A stretch of DNA of 64,000 nucleotides from Actinocorallia sp039871655 (GCF_039871655.1 NZ_JBDPLZ010000002.1:248001-312000); one strand, 5' to 3'; positions 23,600-32,699 are shown, numbered from the stretch's first letter. Notes: generated from the sequence alone by a model not told the origin. Made by a program: numbers and translations.

Positions 23600-25852
23600 T
23601 TGCGGAGTTTCGCGGACGAGCGCGCGGCACGGGTCGCCGAACTGGACGCCTGGCTGGCCGGCCTGGTGGGAGACGAGCCGGGGGTGGCGCTGCTGGCCGT
23701 CGGCAGCTTCGGCAGGGGCGACCTGACCCCCGGAGGCGACCTCGACCTGGTGCTGCTGCACGAGGACCGGCGGGACATCGGGGAGTTCGCCGAGAAGCTC
23801 TGGTACCCGGTCTGGGACCGGGGCCTGGAGCTCGACCACTCCGTCCGCACCGTCCGCCAGGCCCGTGACGTCGCGGCCGAGGACATCAAGGCGGTGATGG
23901 GGCTGCTGCGCACCCGGCTGATCGCGGGGGATCCGAAGCTGGCCGACGAGGTGCGCGGCGCCGTCCTGGCCGATTGGAGGGCCGCCGCGAAGACCCGGCT
24001 GCCGGAGCTGGCGCGGATGACCCGGGAACGCTGGGAGCGGCTGGGGGAGCTGGCCTTCCTGCTGGAGGGGGATCTGAAGGACGCCCACGGGGGGCTGCGG
24101 GACGTCCACGTGATGGAGGCGGTCGTGGCGACCTGGGTGGTGCCGCCGCCGGGCCCCCGGGTCAAGGCCGCCTACGGGAGGCTGCTGGAGATACGCCATG
24201 CGCTGCACGCGGTCACCGGGCGTTCGGCTGACAGGCTCCTGTTGCAGGAGCAGGATCCCGTCGCCGAGCACCTGGGGTTGAAGGACGCCTACGAGCTGCT
24301 GGAGACGGTGGCCGAATGCGCCAGGACGATCACCTACGCCGGTGAGCAGGTCTGGCGCCACGTCGAACGGCACGGCACGTCGCAGAGCAGGAGCGAACGC
24401 CGTCCGCTGGCCGACGGGTTCGTGGAGTTCGCGGGGGAGGCCGTCCTGGCCCGCGACGCGGACCTCTCCGATCCGTCTCTGCCGCTGCGGGCCGCCGCCG
24501 CGGCGGCGCACGCGGGGCTTCCGCTGGCGCCCGCGACCGTGGAGCAGCTCGCGAGGTCCTTCACCGGGCTGTCCGTCCCCTGGCCGGAGCGGGCGCGCAC
24601 CGCGCTGGTGTCGCTGCTGGGCGCGGGCCCCGCCGCGATCGGGGCCTGGGAGGCGCTCGACCAGGCCGGCCTGGTGGTGCGGATGATCCCCGACTGGTCG
24701 CGGGTGCGCAACCGGCCGCAGCGCAACGCCGTCCACAAGTACACCGTCGACCGGCACCTGGTGGAGGCCGCGGCCCGCGCCGCGGCCCTGACCCGCGAGG
24801 TGGCACGGCCCGACCTGCTCCTGGTCGGCGCGCTGCTGCACGACATCGGCAAGGACGGCTCCGGGCGGGACCACTCCGTGGTGGGCGCGGAGTACACCCG
24901 GCCCCTCGCGGCCCGGTTCGGTTTCCCGCCCGAGGACGTGGAGATCCTGGAGCGGGTCGTCCTGCACCATCTGCTGCTGCCCGACACCGCCACCCGGCGT
25001 GATCTGGACGATCCGCTGACGATCGGGACCGTGGCGACCGCCGTGGGCTCCCCGGTGGTGCTGGAGCTGCTGCACGCGATCGCCGTCGCCGACGCCGGCG
25101 CGACCGGACCCGCGGCCTGGGGAGGCTGGAAGGCCCGGTTGATCGACGAGCTGGTGCGGCGTACCGACAAGCTGCTGCAGGGCGACGCGCCGCCGCGCAC
25201 CCCCGAGCCGACCGCGGGTCAGCTGGCGCTGGCCCGGCACGACGGGGTGGCCGTGAGGGTGAGCAGCACCTCGGTGCGGGGTTCGTGGGCCAAGCACACC
25301 GGGGGGGCGCTGACCGTCACCGTCGTGGCGGCCGACCGCCAGGGGCTGCTGTGGCAGGCGGCCGGGGTTCTGGCGCTGCACCGGCTGGTGCTGCGGACGG
25401 CGCGGACGTTCTCGCACGGCGGCGGCAACGCGGTGATCGAGTTCACCGCGCAGCCGGAGTTCGGCAGTCCGCCGGATCCGGCCTCGATCGAGGCGGACCT
25501 GCGCCGGGTGCTGGCCGGGCGGCTGGACGTCGCGGACCGGCTGGAGAAGCGGGCGGCGTCCGTCCGGGGGCGCCGGGGGGTGCCGGTGGCGCCGCCGAAG
25601 GTGCGCATCGTGGAGGAGGCATCGCGGACCGCGACGGTGGTGGAGGTGCGCGCCTCCGACCGTCCGGGGCTGCTGTGGCGCATCGGCAGGGTCTTCGGCG
25701 AGCTCGGGCTGCACATCAGGGCGGCGAAGGTGGACACGCTGGGCTCCGAGGCGGTCGACGTCTTCTACGTGGTGGACGGGGAAGGAGCGCCGGTCTCGGA
25801 TTCCACGACGCTCACCGAGATCCAGGAGCGGATTCTCGCGGCTCTCGGGTGA
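23600..25852 (+). CDS. glnD: PII nucleotidyltransferase/uridylyl-removing enzyme
   Basis: GlnD modifies and de-modifies PII according to glutamine. The 750-aa protein has the nucleotidyltransferase motif GSFGRGDLTPGGDLDLVLL (catalytic Asp pair kept, although the usual Ser before the first Asp is Gly), a central helical region with DLKDAHGGLRDV, an HD domain (VGALLHDIGKD, VLHHLLLPDTA), and two C-terminal ACT domains (VVAADRQGLLWQ and VRASDRPGLLWRIG). It is shorter than the E. coli enzyme (890 aa), as is normal in actinobacteria, where the product is adenylyl-PII. TTG 23600 follows GGGAGGAGAAAGG. Confidence 0.93.
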   Translation: MRSFADERAARVAELDAWLAGLVGDEPGVALLAVGSFGRGDLTPGGDLDLVLLHEDRRDIGEFAEKLWYPVWDRGLELDHSVRTVRQARDVAAEDIKAVMGLLRTRLIAGDPKLADEVRGAVLADWRAAAKTRLPELARMTRERWERLGELAFLLEGDLKDAHGGLRDVHVMEAVVATWVVPPPGPRVKAAYGRLLEIRHALHAVTGRSADRLLLQEQDPVAEHLGLKDAYELLETVAECARTITYAGEQVWRHVERHGTSQSRSERRPLADGFVEFAGEAVLARDADLSDPSLPLRAAAAAAHAGLPLAPATVEQLARSFTGLSVPWPERARTALVSLLGAGPAAIGAWEALDQAGLVVRMIPDWSRVRNRPQRNAVHKYTVDRHLVEAAARAAALTREVARPDLLLVGALLHDIGKDGSGRDHSVVGAEYTRPLAARFGFPPEDVEILERVVLHHLLLPDTATRRDLDDPLTIGTVATAVGSPVVLELLHAIAVADAGATGPAAWGGWKARLIDELVRRTDKLLQGDAPPRTPEPTAGQLALARHDGVAVRVSSTSVRGSWAKHTGGALTVTVVAADRQGLLWQAAGVLALHRLVLRTARTFSHGGGNAVIEFTAQPEFGSPPDPASIEADLRRVLAGRLDVADRLEKRAASVRGRRGVPVAPPKVRIVEEASRTATVVEVRASDRPGLLWRIGRVFGELGLHIRAAKVDTLGSEAVDVFYVVDGEGAPVSDSTTLTEIQERILAALG

Positions 25853-26007
25853 TCCGATCATGTGTGGTAGTGGTAAAGCTGATATGTCGCTATTAGTCGG
25901 CTATTCATCTGGTGGAGGGCGGGAGGACATTTCCCACCTCCTTCCCGGTCGCCGGGCGGACCCAGAGTTCCTTCCCGCGGAAGAGCACCACGGGAAGGAA
26001 TTCGGAC

Positions 26008-26124
26008 ATGTCATGGAGCGCCCTTTCGGTCATCGTGTCCCTGGGCGCGCTGCTGGCCCCGCTGGTCCTCACCGTCTCGCTGCGTCCGGTTCCGGACCCC
26101 TCCGCCGGCCCCGAGGACGGGTGA
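26008..26124 (+). CDS. Possible 38-residue single-pass membrane peptide
   Basis: A short frame starting MSWSALSVIVSLGALLAPLV, with one membrane helix and a Pro/Asp-rich tail. AAGGAA lies seven bases before the ATG. It sits in the 375-bp gap between glnD and ffh; the first half of that gap (25853-26007) is AT-richer and is probably promoter DNA. Support is limited to the ribosome site and the hydrophobic pattern; no homologue is recalled. Confidence 0.45.
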   Translation: MSWSALSVIVSLGALLAPLVLTVSLRPVPDPSAGPEDG

Positions 26125-26227
26125 GGGGCGCGGTGCCCCGTACGCGCCCGGCCGAGGGCGCACGACGCGCCGCACGCGGCGGATAGGCTTGGAGAGTTCG
26201 CATCAGGCGTCGGGCTAGGACGGGCAA

Positions 26228-27769
26228 GTGTTCGAGAATCTCTCCGATCGGTTGACCTCGGTCTTCACCAACCTGCGCAGCAAGGGCAGGCTGTCCGAGG
26301 CCGACATCAACGCCACAGCGCGGGAGATCCGGGTCGCGCTGCTCGAGGCGGACGTGGCACTGCCGGTGGTCAAGGACTTCATCGGCCGCGTCAAGGAACG
26401 GGCACGCGGCTCCGAGGTGTCCCAGGCCCTCAACCCGGCGCAGCAGGTCGTCAAGATCGTCAACGACGAGCTGATCGAGATCCTGGGCGGCCAGACCCGG
26501 CGCATCCGCTTCGCCAAGACCCCGCCGACCGTGATCATGCTCGCCGGTCTGCAGGGCGCGGGCAAGACCACCCTCGCGGGCAAGCTGGCCCGCTGGCTCA
26601 AGGAAGAGGGCCACACCCCGCTGCTGGTCGCCTGCGACCTCCAGCGCCCGAACGCCGTCCAGCAGCTCCAGGTGATGGGCGAGCGGGCCGGGGTCGCGGT
26701 GTACGCCCCCGAGCCCGGCAACGGCGTGGGCGACCCGGTGCGCGTCGCGCAGGCCTCCATCGCCGAGGCCAAGCGCTCCCTCCACGACGTGGTGATCATC
26801 GACACCGCGGGCCGCCTGGGCATCGACTCCGAGATGATGCAGCAGGCGATCGACATCCGCCGGGCCACCGAGCCCGAAGAGGTGCTGTTCGTGGTCGACG
26901 CCATGGTCGGCCAGGACGCGGTCAACACCGCCCAGGCCTTCATGGACGGCGTCGGTTTCGACGGCGTCGTGCTCACCAAGCTGGACGGCGACGCCCGGGG
27001 CGGCGCCGCGCTGTCGGTCCGCCAGATCACCGGGCGGCCGATCATGTTCGCGTCCACCGGTGAGAAGCTCGAGGACTTCGACCTGTTCCACCCCGACCGG
27101 ATGGCCGGCCGGATCCTGGACATGGGCGACATCCTCACCCTGATCGAGCAGGCCCAGCGCACGTTCGACGAGGAGCAGACGGCCCGGATGGCCGACAAGC
27201 TCGCGTCGGGCGAGGACTTCACGCTCGAGGACTTCCTCGACCAGATGATGATGATCCGCAAGATGGGCCCGATCGGGAACCTGCTCGGCATGCTGCCCGG
27301 CATGGGGCAGATGCGCCAGCAGGTGAACCAGATCGACGACCGGGACCTCGACCGGGTCGCCGCGATCATCCGGTCGATGACCCCGGGGGAGCGCAGCGAC
27401 CCGAAGATCATCAACGGTTCGCGCCGGGCCCGTATCGCCAAGGGCTCCGGCGTCACCGTCGGGGAGGTCAACTCCCTGGTCACCCGGTTCTTCCAGGCCC
27501 AGAAGATGATGAAGGCCATGGCCGGGGGCATGGGCATCCCCGGGATGCCGGGCACCCGGCGCAAGGCGGCCAAGCAGGTCAAGGCCAAGAAGGGCAAGCA
27601 GCGTTCGGGCGACCCGCGCAAGCGGGCCCTGGGCCCGGGTGCCAAGGAGGAGCAGGCCCAGCCCCAGCAGGCCGGCGGCCTGCCCCCGGCGTTCGGCGGC
27701 GGCCTGCCCGGGCAGCTTCCCCCCGGCTTCCAGCTGCCCGACCTGGGTGACCTGGGTAAGAAGCGCTGA
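26228..27769 (+). CDS. ffh: Signal recognition particle protein Ffh
   Basis: Ffh binds the 4.5S RNA and signal sequences, then FtsY. The 513-aa protein has the N domain FENLSDRLTSVFTNLR, G1 GLQGAGKTTLAGKLAR, CDLQRPNAVQQL, G3 DTAGRLGIDSEMMQQ, G4 TKLDGDARGG, then the Met-rich M domain (FLDQMMMIRKMGPIGNLLGMLPGMG, GERSDPKIINGSRRARIAKGSG). A Gln/Gly/Pro-rich tail is present, as in other actinobacteria. GTG 26228; TAGGCT about 40 bp upstream may be a -10. Confidence 0.96.
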   Translation: MFENLSDRLTSVFTNLRSKGRLSEADINATAREIRVALLEADVALPVVKDFIGRVKERARGSEVSQALNPAQQVVKIVNDELIEILGGQTRRIRFAKTPPTVIMLAGLQGAGKTTLAGKLARWLKEEGHTPLLVACDLQRPNAVQQLQVMGERAGVAVYAPEPGNGVGDPVRVAQASIAEAKRSLHDVVIIDTAGRLGIDSEMMQQAIDIRRATEPEEVLFVVDAMVGQDAVNTAQAFMDGVGFDGVVLTKLDGDARGGAALSVRQITGRPIMFASTGEKLEDFDLFHPDRMAGRILDMGDILTLIEQAQRTFDEEQTARMADKLASGEDFTLEDFLDQMMMIRKMGPIGNLLGMLPGMGQMRQQVNQIDDRDLDRVAAIIRSMTPGERSDPKIINGSRRARIAKGSGVTVGEVNSLVTRFFQAQKMMKAMAGGMGIPGMPGTRRKAAKQVKAKKGKQRSGDPRKRALGPGAKEEQAQPQQAGGLPPAFGGGLPGQLPPGFQLPDLGDLGKKR

Positions 27770-27980
27770 ATCTTCGGGTCCTGGAGCGAGACGGCGGGCG
27801 CGGTGCCGGAGCGGCGTGACGGAGTAGTCACGGAGATCTGGCACAATGGTTCACTGGAAACCCGGTACGTGAGGCGCCCTCTCTCGCTCTGACGCCCGGA
27901 GTCCATCCGAGCAGCCCCGGTTCGTACCCCACACGGACGGAGGCTGTTCTCCTGTTACTGAAACCGGAGTTACCACACCC

Positions 27981-28412
27981 GTGGCAGTCAAGATCAAGCT
28001 CAAGCGTCTCGGCAAGATCCGTGGCGCGCAGTACCGCATCGTCGTCGCCGACGCCCGCACCAAGCGTGACGGCCGGGCGATCGAGGAGATCGGCAAGTAC
28101 CACCCGAAGCAGGAGCCCTCGCTGATCGAGGTGGACTCCGAGCGGGTGCAGTACTGGCTCGGCGTCGGCGCGCAGCCGACCGAGTCCGTCGAGAAGCTGT
28201 TCAAGATCACCGGTGACTGGCAGAAGTTCAAGGGCCTGCCCGGTGCCGAGGGCAGCCTGAAGACGGCCGCGCCCAAGGCGGACAAGGCCGAGACCTTCGC
28301 CGCCGCCGCCAAGGAGGCCGCGAACCTCGACGGCGGCGAGGCGACCACGCCGAAGGCCAAGAAGAAGGCCGAGCCCAAGGCCGACGAGGCCGAAGCCCCG
28401 AGCGAGGCCTAA
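27981..28412 (+). CDS. rpsP: 30S ribosomal protein S16
   Basis: S16 is a small-subunit assembly protein. The first ~90 residues (VAVKIKLKRLGKIRGAQYRIVVADAR through GAQPTESVEKLF) are standard. An additional ~50-residue Ala/Lys/Glu-rich tail is present, as commonly seen in actinobacterial S16. GTG 27981 is the family start. The gene opens the rpsP-khpA-rimM-trmD block; the 211 bp before it contain CACAAT-type -10 sequence (27842) about 140 bp upstream of the start. Confidence 0.96.
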   Translation: MAVKIKLKRLGKIRGAQYRIVVADARTKRDGRAIEEIGKYHPKQEPSLIEVDSERVQYWLGVGAQPTESVEKLFKITGDWQKFKGLPGAEGSLKTAAPKADKAETFAAAAKEAANLDGGEATTPKAKKKAEPKADEAEAPSEA

Positions 28413-28655
28413 GTGCTCGAAGAAGCGCTCGAGCACTTGGTGCGCGGCATCGTCGAACACCCTGACGATGTCCGGGTTCACGCCAAGCGGATTCGCGGTG
28501 GCCGGGTCCTCGAGGTGCGTGTGCACCCTGAGGACCTGGGCAAAGTGATCGGCCGCAGCGGTCGTACCGCCAAGGCCCTCCGCACGGTCATGGGCGCCCT
28601 CTCCGGAGGCCGCTATGTCCGGGTGGACCTGCTCGACGTCAACGAGGTTCGCTGA
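28413..28655 (+). CDS. khpA: RNA-binding KH-domain protein KhpA
   Basis: An 80-aa single KH domain with the GxxG loop in VIGRSGRTAKALRTVM, preceded by LEEALEHLVRGIVEHPDDV. KhpA proteins bind RNA, often with KhpB, and in Gram-positives affect cell elongation and sRNA function. GTG 28413 immediately follows the rpsP stop, so the two are translated from one message. Confidence 0.93.
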   Translation: MLEEALEHLVRGIVEHPDDVRVHAKRIRGGRVLEVRVHPEDLGKVIGRSGRTAKALRTVMGALSGGRYVRVDLLDVNEVR

Positions 28656-28658
28656 CCA

Positions 28659-29159
28659 GTGCAACTGGTAGTGGGCCGGATCGGCAAACCGCACGGGATC
28701 CGCGGCGACCTCACCGTCGACGTCCGTACTGACGACGCGGACACCCGGTTCGCTCCGGGTGCGACGCTCACCACGGATCCCGTGACGGCCGGTCCCCTGA
28801 CGGTCGACACCGCCCGCTGGCACAGCGGTCGGCTCGTTGTCCGTTTTGTGGGGATCTCTGATCGCAACCGCGCCGAGGAGCTGCGCGGCACCTGGCTGGT
28901 GATCGACTCCTCGGAGATCCTCCCCTCGTCCGACCCGGACGAGTTCCACGACTACCAGCTCGTCGGGCTGAAGGTCGTCACCACCGCCGGCGAGGAGATC
29001 GGCACGGTCTCCGAGGTCCTGCACCACGCGCAGGAACTGCTGGTGATCGACACCGGGCAGGGGGACAAGCTGGTTCCCTTCGTGTCCGCGATCGTGCCCG
29101 AGGTGGACGTCGAGGGCGGCCGACTGGTGGTCGACCCGCCGGGCGGGCTCTTCGACTAG
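28659..29159 (+). CDS. rimM: Ribosome maturation factor RimM
   Basis: RimM binds S19 and helps mature the 30S head. The 166-aa protein has VVGRIGKPHGIRGDLTVDVRTD at the N-terminus and the PRC-barrel half DEFHDYQLVGLKVVT, ELLVIDTGQGDKLVPFV, ending VEGGRLVVDPPGGLFD. GTG 28659 lies three bases after khpA. Adjacent trmD is the usual partner. Confidence 0.96.
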   Translation: MQLVVGRIGKPHGIRGDLTVDVRTDDADTRFAPGATLTTDPVTAGPLTVDTARWHSGRLVVRFVGISDRNRAEELRGTWLVIDSSEILPSSDPDEFHDYQLVGLKVVTTAGEEIGTVSEVLHHAQELLVIDTGQGDKLVPFVSAIVPEVDVEGGRLVVDPPGGLFD

Positions 29160-29162
29160 CCC

Positions 29163-29939
29163 ATGCGCTTCGACATCATCACGATCTTCCCGGAGTACTT
29201 CACTCCGCTGTCCGCCTCCCTCCTGGGCAAGGCCCAGGACCGGGGGTTGCTCTCCTTCGGCGTCCACGACCTGCGGGAGTGGGCCTACGACCGGCACCGC
29301 ACCGTGGACGACACCCCCTACGGGGGCGGGCCCGGCATGGTCATGAAACCCGAGCCGTGGGGCCAGGCGCTGGACGACGTCCTGACGCCGCGGGCCCGGC
29401 TGGTGGTGCCCACCCCGTCCGGGCGCCGGTTCACCCAGAAGGTCGCCGTCGAGCTGGCCGCCTCCCCCCACCTCGTCTTCGCCTGCGGCCGGTACGAGGG
29501 CATCGACTCGCGTGTCATGGCGCACTACTCCTCCGTGGTCGAGGTCGACGAGCTGAGCATCGGCGACTACGTGCTGGCCGGCGGAGAGGTCGCGGTGCTC
29601 GTCATGATCGAGGCGATCAGCAGGCTGGTGCCGGGGGTGCTGGGCAACGCCGAGTCGGTGAGCGACGACTCCTTCGCACCCGGTCGGATGGAGAACCTGG
29701 TCGAGGGCCCCGTCTACACCAAGCCGCCGGTGTGGCGGGGGCTCCAGGTGCCCCCGGTGCTGGCCTCCGGCCACCACGGGAAGATCGCGCGCTGGCGGCG
29801 CGACGAGGCGCTGCGGCGCACCGCCGCCCTGCGCCCCGACCTGCTGGCCGGCCTGGACCCGCAGGCCCTGGACAAGCACGACCGCAGGCTGCTGGAGTCG
29901 CTCGATTTGGCCGAGCACCCCGATCCTGTGGCAGACTAG
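29163..29939 (+). CDS. trmD: tRNA (guanine(37)-N1)-methyltransferase
   Basis: TrmD makes m1G37 to prevent frameshifting. The 258-aa SPOUT protein has the start MRFDIITIFPEYF, DDTPYGGGPGMVMKPEP, the trefoil-knot SAM site CGRYEGIDSRV, EVDELSIGDYVLAGGE and the C-terminal GHHGKIARWRRDEALRRT, all typical. It begins three bases after rimM. Confidence 0.97.
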   Translation: MRFDIITIFPEYFTPLSASLLGKAQDRGLLSFGVHDLREWAYDRHRTVDDTPYGGGPGMVMKPEPWGQALDDVLTPRARLVVPTPSGRRFTQKVAVELAASPHLVFACGRYEGIDSRVMAHYSSVVEVDELSIGDYVLAGGEVAVLVMIEAISRLVPGVLGNAESVSDDSFAPGRMENLVEGPVYTKPPVWRGLQVPPVLASGHHGKIARWRRDEALRRTAALRPDLLAGLDPQALDKHDRRLLESLDLAEHPDPVAD

Positions 29940-29964
29940 AGCGTCGCGCGCTTTCGCGCGCTCT
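29938..29964 (+). terminator. Hairpin between trmD and rplS
   Basis: AGAGCG/CGCTCT arms with an inner CGCG/CGCG stem at the trmD stop; may be an attenuator before rplS. Confidence 0.45.
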
Positions 29965-30045
29965 CATTCGTTCCCGGCCTGACGCCCCCATCGCCTGACC
30001 CTGGGGCCTCTCACGGCACGGGCCAGCTCAGCAGCGAGGACAGTC

Positions 30046-30399
30046 ATGCACACCCTGATCCAGGAGATCGAGAAGGCCGCGCTGCGGTCGGACCTGCCGG
30101 ACTTCCGCCCCGGAGACACCGTCAAGGTGCACGTGCGGATCACCGAGGGCAAGGTCAGCCGTATCCAGATCTTCGAAGGCGTCGTGATCCGCCGTCAGGG
30201 CGGCGGCGCCCGCGAGACCTTCACCGTCCGCAAGGTCAGCAAGGGCGGCTACGGCGTGGAGCGGACCTTCCCGCTGAACCTGCCGGCCATCGAGAAGCTC
30301 GAGGTCGTCATCCGCGGTGACGTGCGCCGCGCCAAGCTGTACTACCTGCGCAACCTGCGGGGCAAGGCCGCCCGCATCAAGGAGAAGCGCGAGTTCTGA
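30046..30399 (+). CDS. rplS: 50S ribosomal protein L19
   Basis: L19 lies at the 30S-50S interface. The 117-aa protein has LPDFRPGDTVKVHVRITEG, RIQIFEGVVIRRQGGGARETFTVRK and VERTFPLNLPAIEKLEVV, ending in the basic RAKLYYLRNLRGKAARIKEKREF. Standard length. It closes the ribosome-maturation block and is followed by a strong hairpin. Confidence 0.97.
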   Translation: MHTLIQEIEKAALRSDLPDFRPGDTVKVHVRITEGKVSRIQIFEGVVIRRQGGGARETFTVRKVSKGGYGVERTFPLNLPAIEKLEVVIRGDVRRAKLYYLRNLRGKAARIKEKREF

Positions 30400-30423
30400 G
30401 GGGTTTCCTCCGAAGATCTGCGA

Positions 30424-30454
30424 GAACGCCCGGTCCCATGGGGGCCGGGCGTTC
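30424..30454 (+). terminator. Terminator after rplS
   Basis: Perfect 10-bp arms GAACGCCCGG and CCGGGCGTTC, 11-base loop, 25 bp after rplS. Confidence 0.75.
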
Positions 30455-30523
30455 GGCCGTTCTTGGGGATCTTCTTGGGGACTCTGGAGCCTTCCTCGAT
30501 CTTCGCCTGGGGGCGGGCGGCGC

Positions 30524-30529
30524 TAGGCT
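30524..30529 (+). promoter_or_regulatory. -10 element for a likely leaderless lepB mRNA
   Basis: TAGGCT ends nine bases before the lepB ATG (30539); no ribosome site is visible before the start. Confidence 0.4.
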
Positions 30530-30538
30530 CGTTCCTTG

Positions 30539-31489
30539 ATGAGTGACGACGAGGGAGGGCGGTCCGGCGGCAGGGCCGACAGGCCCGCGCCCGCAGAGGA
30601 TCGGAGAGAAGTGCGTTCCGAGACCGAGGGACCGGCCCCCGATGAGCAGACGGCGCCCGGCGAGGGAGGCGGGTCCGACGATCCCGCCGACGACGTGCGG
30701 GAACACGAGGAGCCCTCGGAGAAGCGGGGCTCCTTCTGGCGGGAGCTGCCACTGCTGATCGGGGTCGCGCTGGTCCTGGCCCTGGTGATCAAGTCGTTCG
30801 TCGTCCAGGCCTTCTACATCCCGTCGGCGTCGATGGAGAGCACGCTCCAGATCGGCGACCGGGTGCTGGTCAACAAACTCGTCTACCGCCTGCGGGACAT
30901 CGAGCGCGGCGACATCGTGGTCTTCAGCGGGCTGGACAGCTGGGATCCGGCGGTCGAGGGGTCCGAGCCGTCCAACCCGGTGGTCAAGGGCCTGCGGGCG
31001 GTGGGGACGGCGTTCGGGATCGTCCCCGGCGAGAAGGACTACATCAAGCGGGTGATCGGCCTTCCGGGCGACCACGTGGTGTGCTGCGACAAGAAGACGG
31101 CGCGGATCACGGTGAACGGGGTCGCCCTGGACGAGGCCCCCTACCTCTACACCGACCCGGACACCGGGGAACAGAACATCCCGTCGTCGCAGAAGTTCGA
31201 CGTCGTGGTGCCTCCGGGACGGCTGTGGGTGATGGGGGACCACCGTGAGGTCTCCTGGGACTCCCGCGGCCACCAGGCCGACAGCGGCAGCGGCACCATC
31301 CCGATCGAGAGCGTGGTGGGGCGGGCCTTCGTGGTGATCTGGCCGGTCTCCCACTGGCAGATGCTGGAGATTCCGGAGACCTTCCGGCAGCCGGGACTGG
31401 GCGAGGCCGCGCTGGGCTCGGCCCCGGCGGCGCTGGGCCTGGCGGCCGCGGTTCCGGTGGTGTGGGCGCGGCGCAGGCCGCGTTCCTGA
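30539..31489 (+). CDS. lepB: Type I signal peptidase
   Basis: LepB removes signal peptides at the outer face of the membrane. The 316-aa protein has an acidic, Pro/Gly-rich cytoplasmic N-terminus (~75 aa), a membrane helix (LLIGVALVLALVIKSFVV), the catalytic Ser box FYIPSASMESTLQIGDRV, box D with Lys YIKRVIGLPGDHV and box E WVMGDHREVSWDSRGH, plus a C-terminal hydrophobic segment (about residues 290-308), giving two membrane passes. Only one signal peptidase gene is present here, whereas Streptomyces has several in a row. Confidence 0.95.
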   Translation: MSDDEGGRSGGRADRPAPAEDRREVRSETEGPAPDEQTAPGEGGGSDDPADDVREHEEPSEKRGSFWRELPLLIGVALVLALVIKSFVVQAFYIPSASMESTLQIGDRVLVNKLVYRLRDIERGDIVVFSGLDSWDPAVEGSEPSNPVVKGLRAVGTAFGIVPGEKDYIKRVIGLPGDHVVCCDKKTARITVNGVALDEAPYLYTDPDTGEQNIPSSQKFDVVVPPGRLWVMGDHREVSWDSRGHQADSGSGTIPIESVVGRAFVVIWPVSHWQMLEIPETFRQPGLGEAALGSAPAALGLAAAVPVVWARRRPRS

Positions 31490-31572
31490 ACCGGGGGCGG
31501 CCGTCCACAGGGTGTTGGGCGGATGCCCGGCGGTGGGCGTATGGTTCCGGGTATGCACAGCCTTCACTACCG

Positions 31573-32319
31573 GTGCCTGCAGTGATCTCAGCGATCTCGG
31601 AGATCAGGCGTCCCCTGCGGTTCACCCCGCGCCGGGACGCCGGGCTGTACGGCTACGAACGGGCTCTGGCGCACGGCGGGTTCCGCCGGGTGGCGGGGGT
31701 GGACGAGGCGGGCCGCGGCGCCTGCGCGGGGCCGCTGGTGGTGGCCGCCGTGATCCTCGACGGGCTCAGGATCGAGGGGCTGGCGGACTCCAAACTGCTC
31801 ACCCCGGCCAGGAGAGAGGCCCTCTACGAGGAGATCACCGCCAGGGCGGTGTGGCGGGCACTGGTCATCCCCAGCGCCGAACTCGACCGGGCGGGGCTGC
31901 ACCGCAGCAACATCACCGGGATGCGCCGGGTGCTGGCGGCGCTGCCCGTCCGCCCGTCGTACGTGCTCAGCGACGGTTTCGGTGTGCCGGGACTGGAGGT
32001 CCCGAGCCTGCCGGTGATCAAGGGGGACCGTGTGGTGGCCTGTATAGCGGCGGCCTCGGTGGTCGCCAAGGTCACCCGGGACAGGATCATGGCTGAGCTC
32101 CACCTCACCCATCCCGCGTACGGATTCGACGTCCACAAGGGGTACAACACCCCGGAGCACATGGCAGCGCTCAGCCTGCACGGGCCCTGCCCGGAGCACC
32201 GTTTCTCGTTCTCGAACGTGGTCTCGAGGACCGGGGGCGGATCCCGGCCCCTCATGGGAGTGGGACGGGGCATGCCGCTGGGGAAGAATGAACAGGTGGG
32301 AGGGGACGATGAGCGCTGA
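31573..32319 (+). CDS. rnhB: Ribonuclease HII
   Basis: RNase HII cuts the RNA strand at single ribonucleotides and RNA-DNA hybrids. The product (~248 aa) has the active site VAGVDEAGRGACAGPLVVAAV (Asp and Glu), LADSKLLTP, VLSDGFGVPGL with the third Asp, and KGDRVVACIAAASVVAKVTRD, then YGFDVHKGYNTPEH. The start is uncertain between GTG 31573 and GTG 31582; an in-frame extension to 31462 overlaps lepB and is not family-like. Its 3' end overlaps the DUF2469 gene by 11 bp. Confidence 0.94.
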   Translation: MPAVISAISEIRRPLRFTPRRDAGLYGYERALAHGGFRRVAGVDEAGRGACAGPLVVAAVILDGLRIEGLADSKLLTPARREALYEEITARAVWRALVIPSAELDRAGLHRSNITGMRRVLAALPVRPSYVLSDGFGVPGLEVPSLPVIKGDRVVACIAAASVVAKVTRDRIMAELHLTHPAYGFDVHKGYNTPEHMAALSLHGPCPEHRFSFSNVVSRTGGGSRPLMGVGRGMPLGKNEQVGGDDER

Positions 32320-32617
32320 GGACCTGGAGAAGTACGAGACCGAGATGGAGCTCCAGCTCTATCGCGAGTACCGGGACGTCGTCGGGCTCTTCACCTACGT
32401 GGTCGAGACGGAACGCCGCTTCTACCTCACCAATGCGGTGGACCTCCAGGTGCGCGGCCTGGACAACGGCGAGGTCTACTTCGAGGTGGTCATGCAGGAC
32501 GCCTGGGTCTGGGACATGTACCGCCCCGCGCGCTTCGTTAAGAATGTCCGGGTAGTCACTTTCCATGATGTCAATGTGGAGGAATTGGCCAAGCCGGACC
32601 TTCAGCTCCCCAGCTGA
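32309..32617 (+). CDS. DUF2469 domain-containing protein
   Basis: A 102-aa acidic protein, MSAEDLEKYETEMELQLYREYRDVVGLFTYVVETERRFYL and so on, highly conserved in actinobacteria directly after rnhB; function unknown. ATG 32309 is chosen because GGGAGGGGAC lies just upstream; ATG 32288 is the alternative. It overlaps rnhB, implying coupled translation. In other actinobacteria yraN-comM-dprA usually follow; here a polysaccharide operon intervenes. Confidence 0.92.
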   Translation: MSAEDLEKYETEMELQLYREYRDVVGLFTYVVETERRFYLTNAVDLQVRGLDNGEVYFEVVMQDAWVWDMYRPARFVKNVRVVTFHDVNVEELAKPDLQLPS

Positions 32618-32648
32618 CCTCTCTGCATCCTCCTTGGCGAGAATTTCT

Positions 32649-32699
32649 CGATCTTGATTTACTCTCGTCTGCGATCTTGATTTGCAGCATTGATCTTGA
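32649..32699 (+). repeat. Repeated GATCTTGA motifs in the leader of the polysaccharide operon
   Basis: CGATCTTGATTT occurs at 32649-32660 and 32672-32683, and its core GATCTTGA again at 32692-32699: three direct copies spaced 23 and 19 bp. They lie in a 414-bp AT-richer, gene-free gap (32618-33031). Two-turn spacing suggests binding sites on one DNA face. A 71-codon frame at 32703-32918 in the same gap is not convincing as a gene. Confidence 0.5.

Noticed and set aside
32649..32699. CRISPR-like repeats
   Set aside because: Only three short copies with uneven spacing; operator repeats fit better. No CRISPR array or cas gene was seen in the window.
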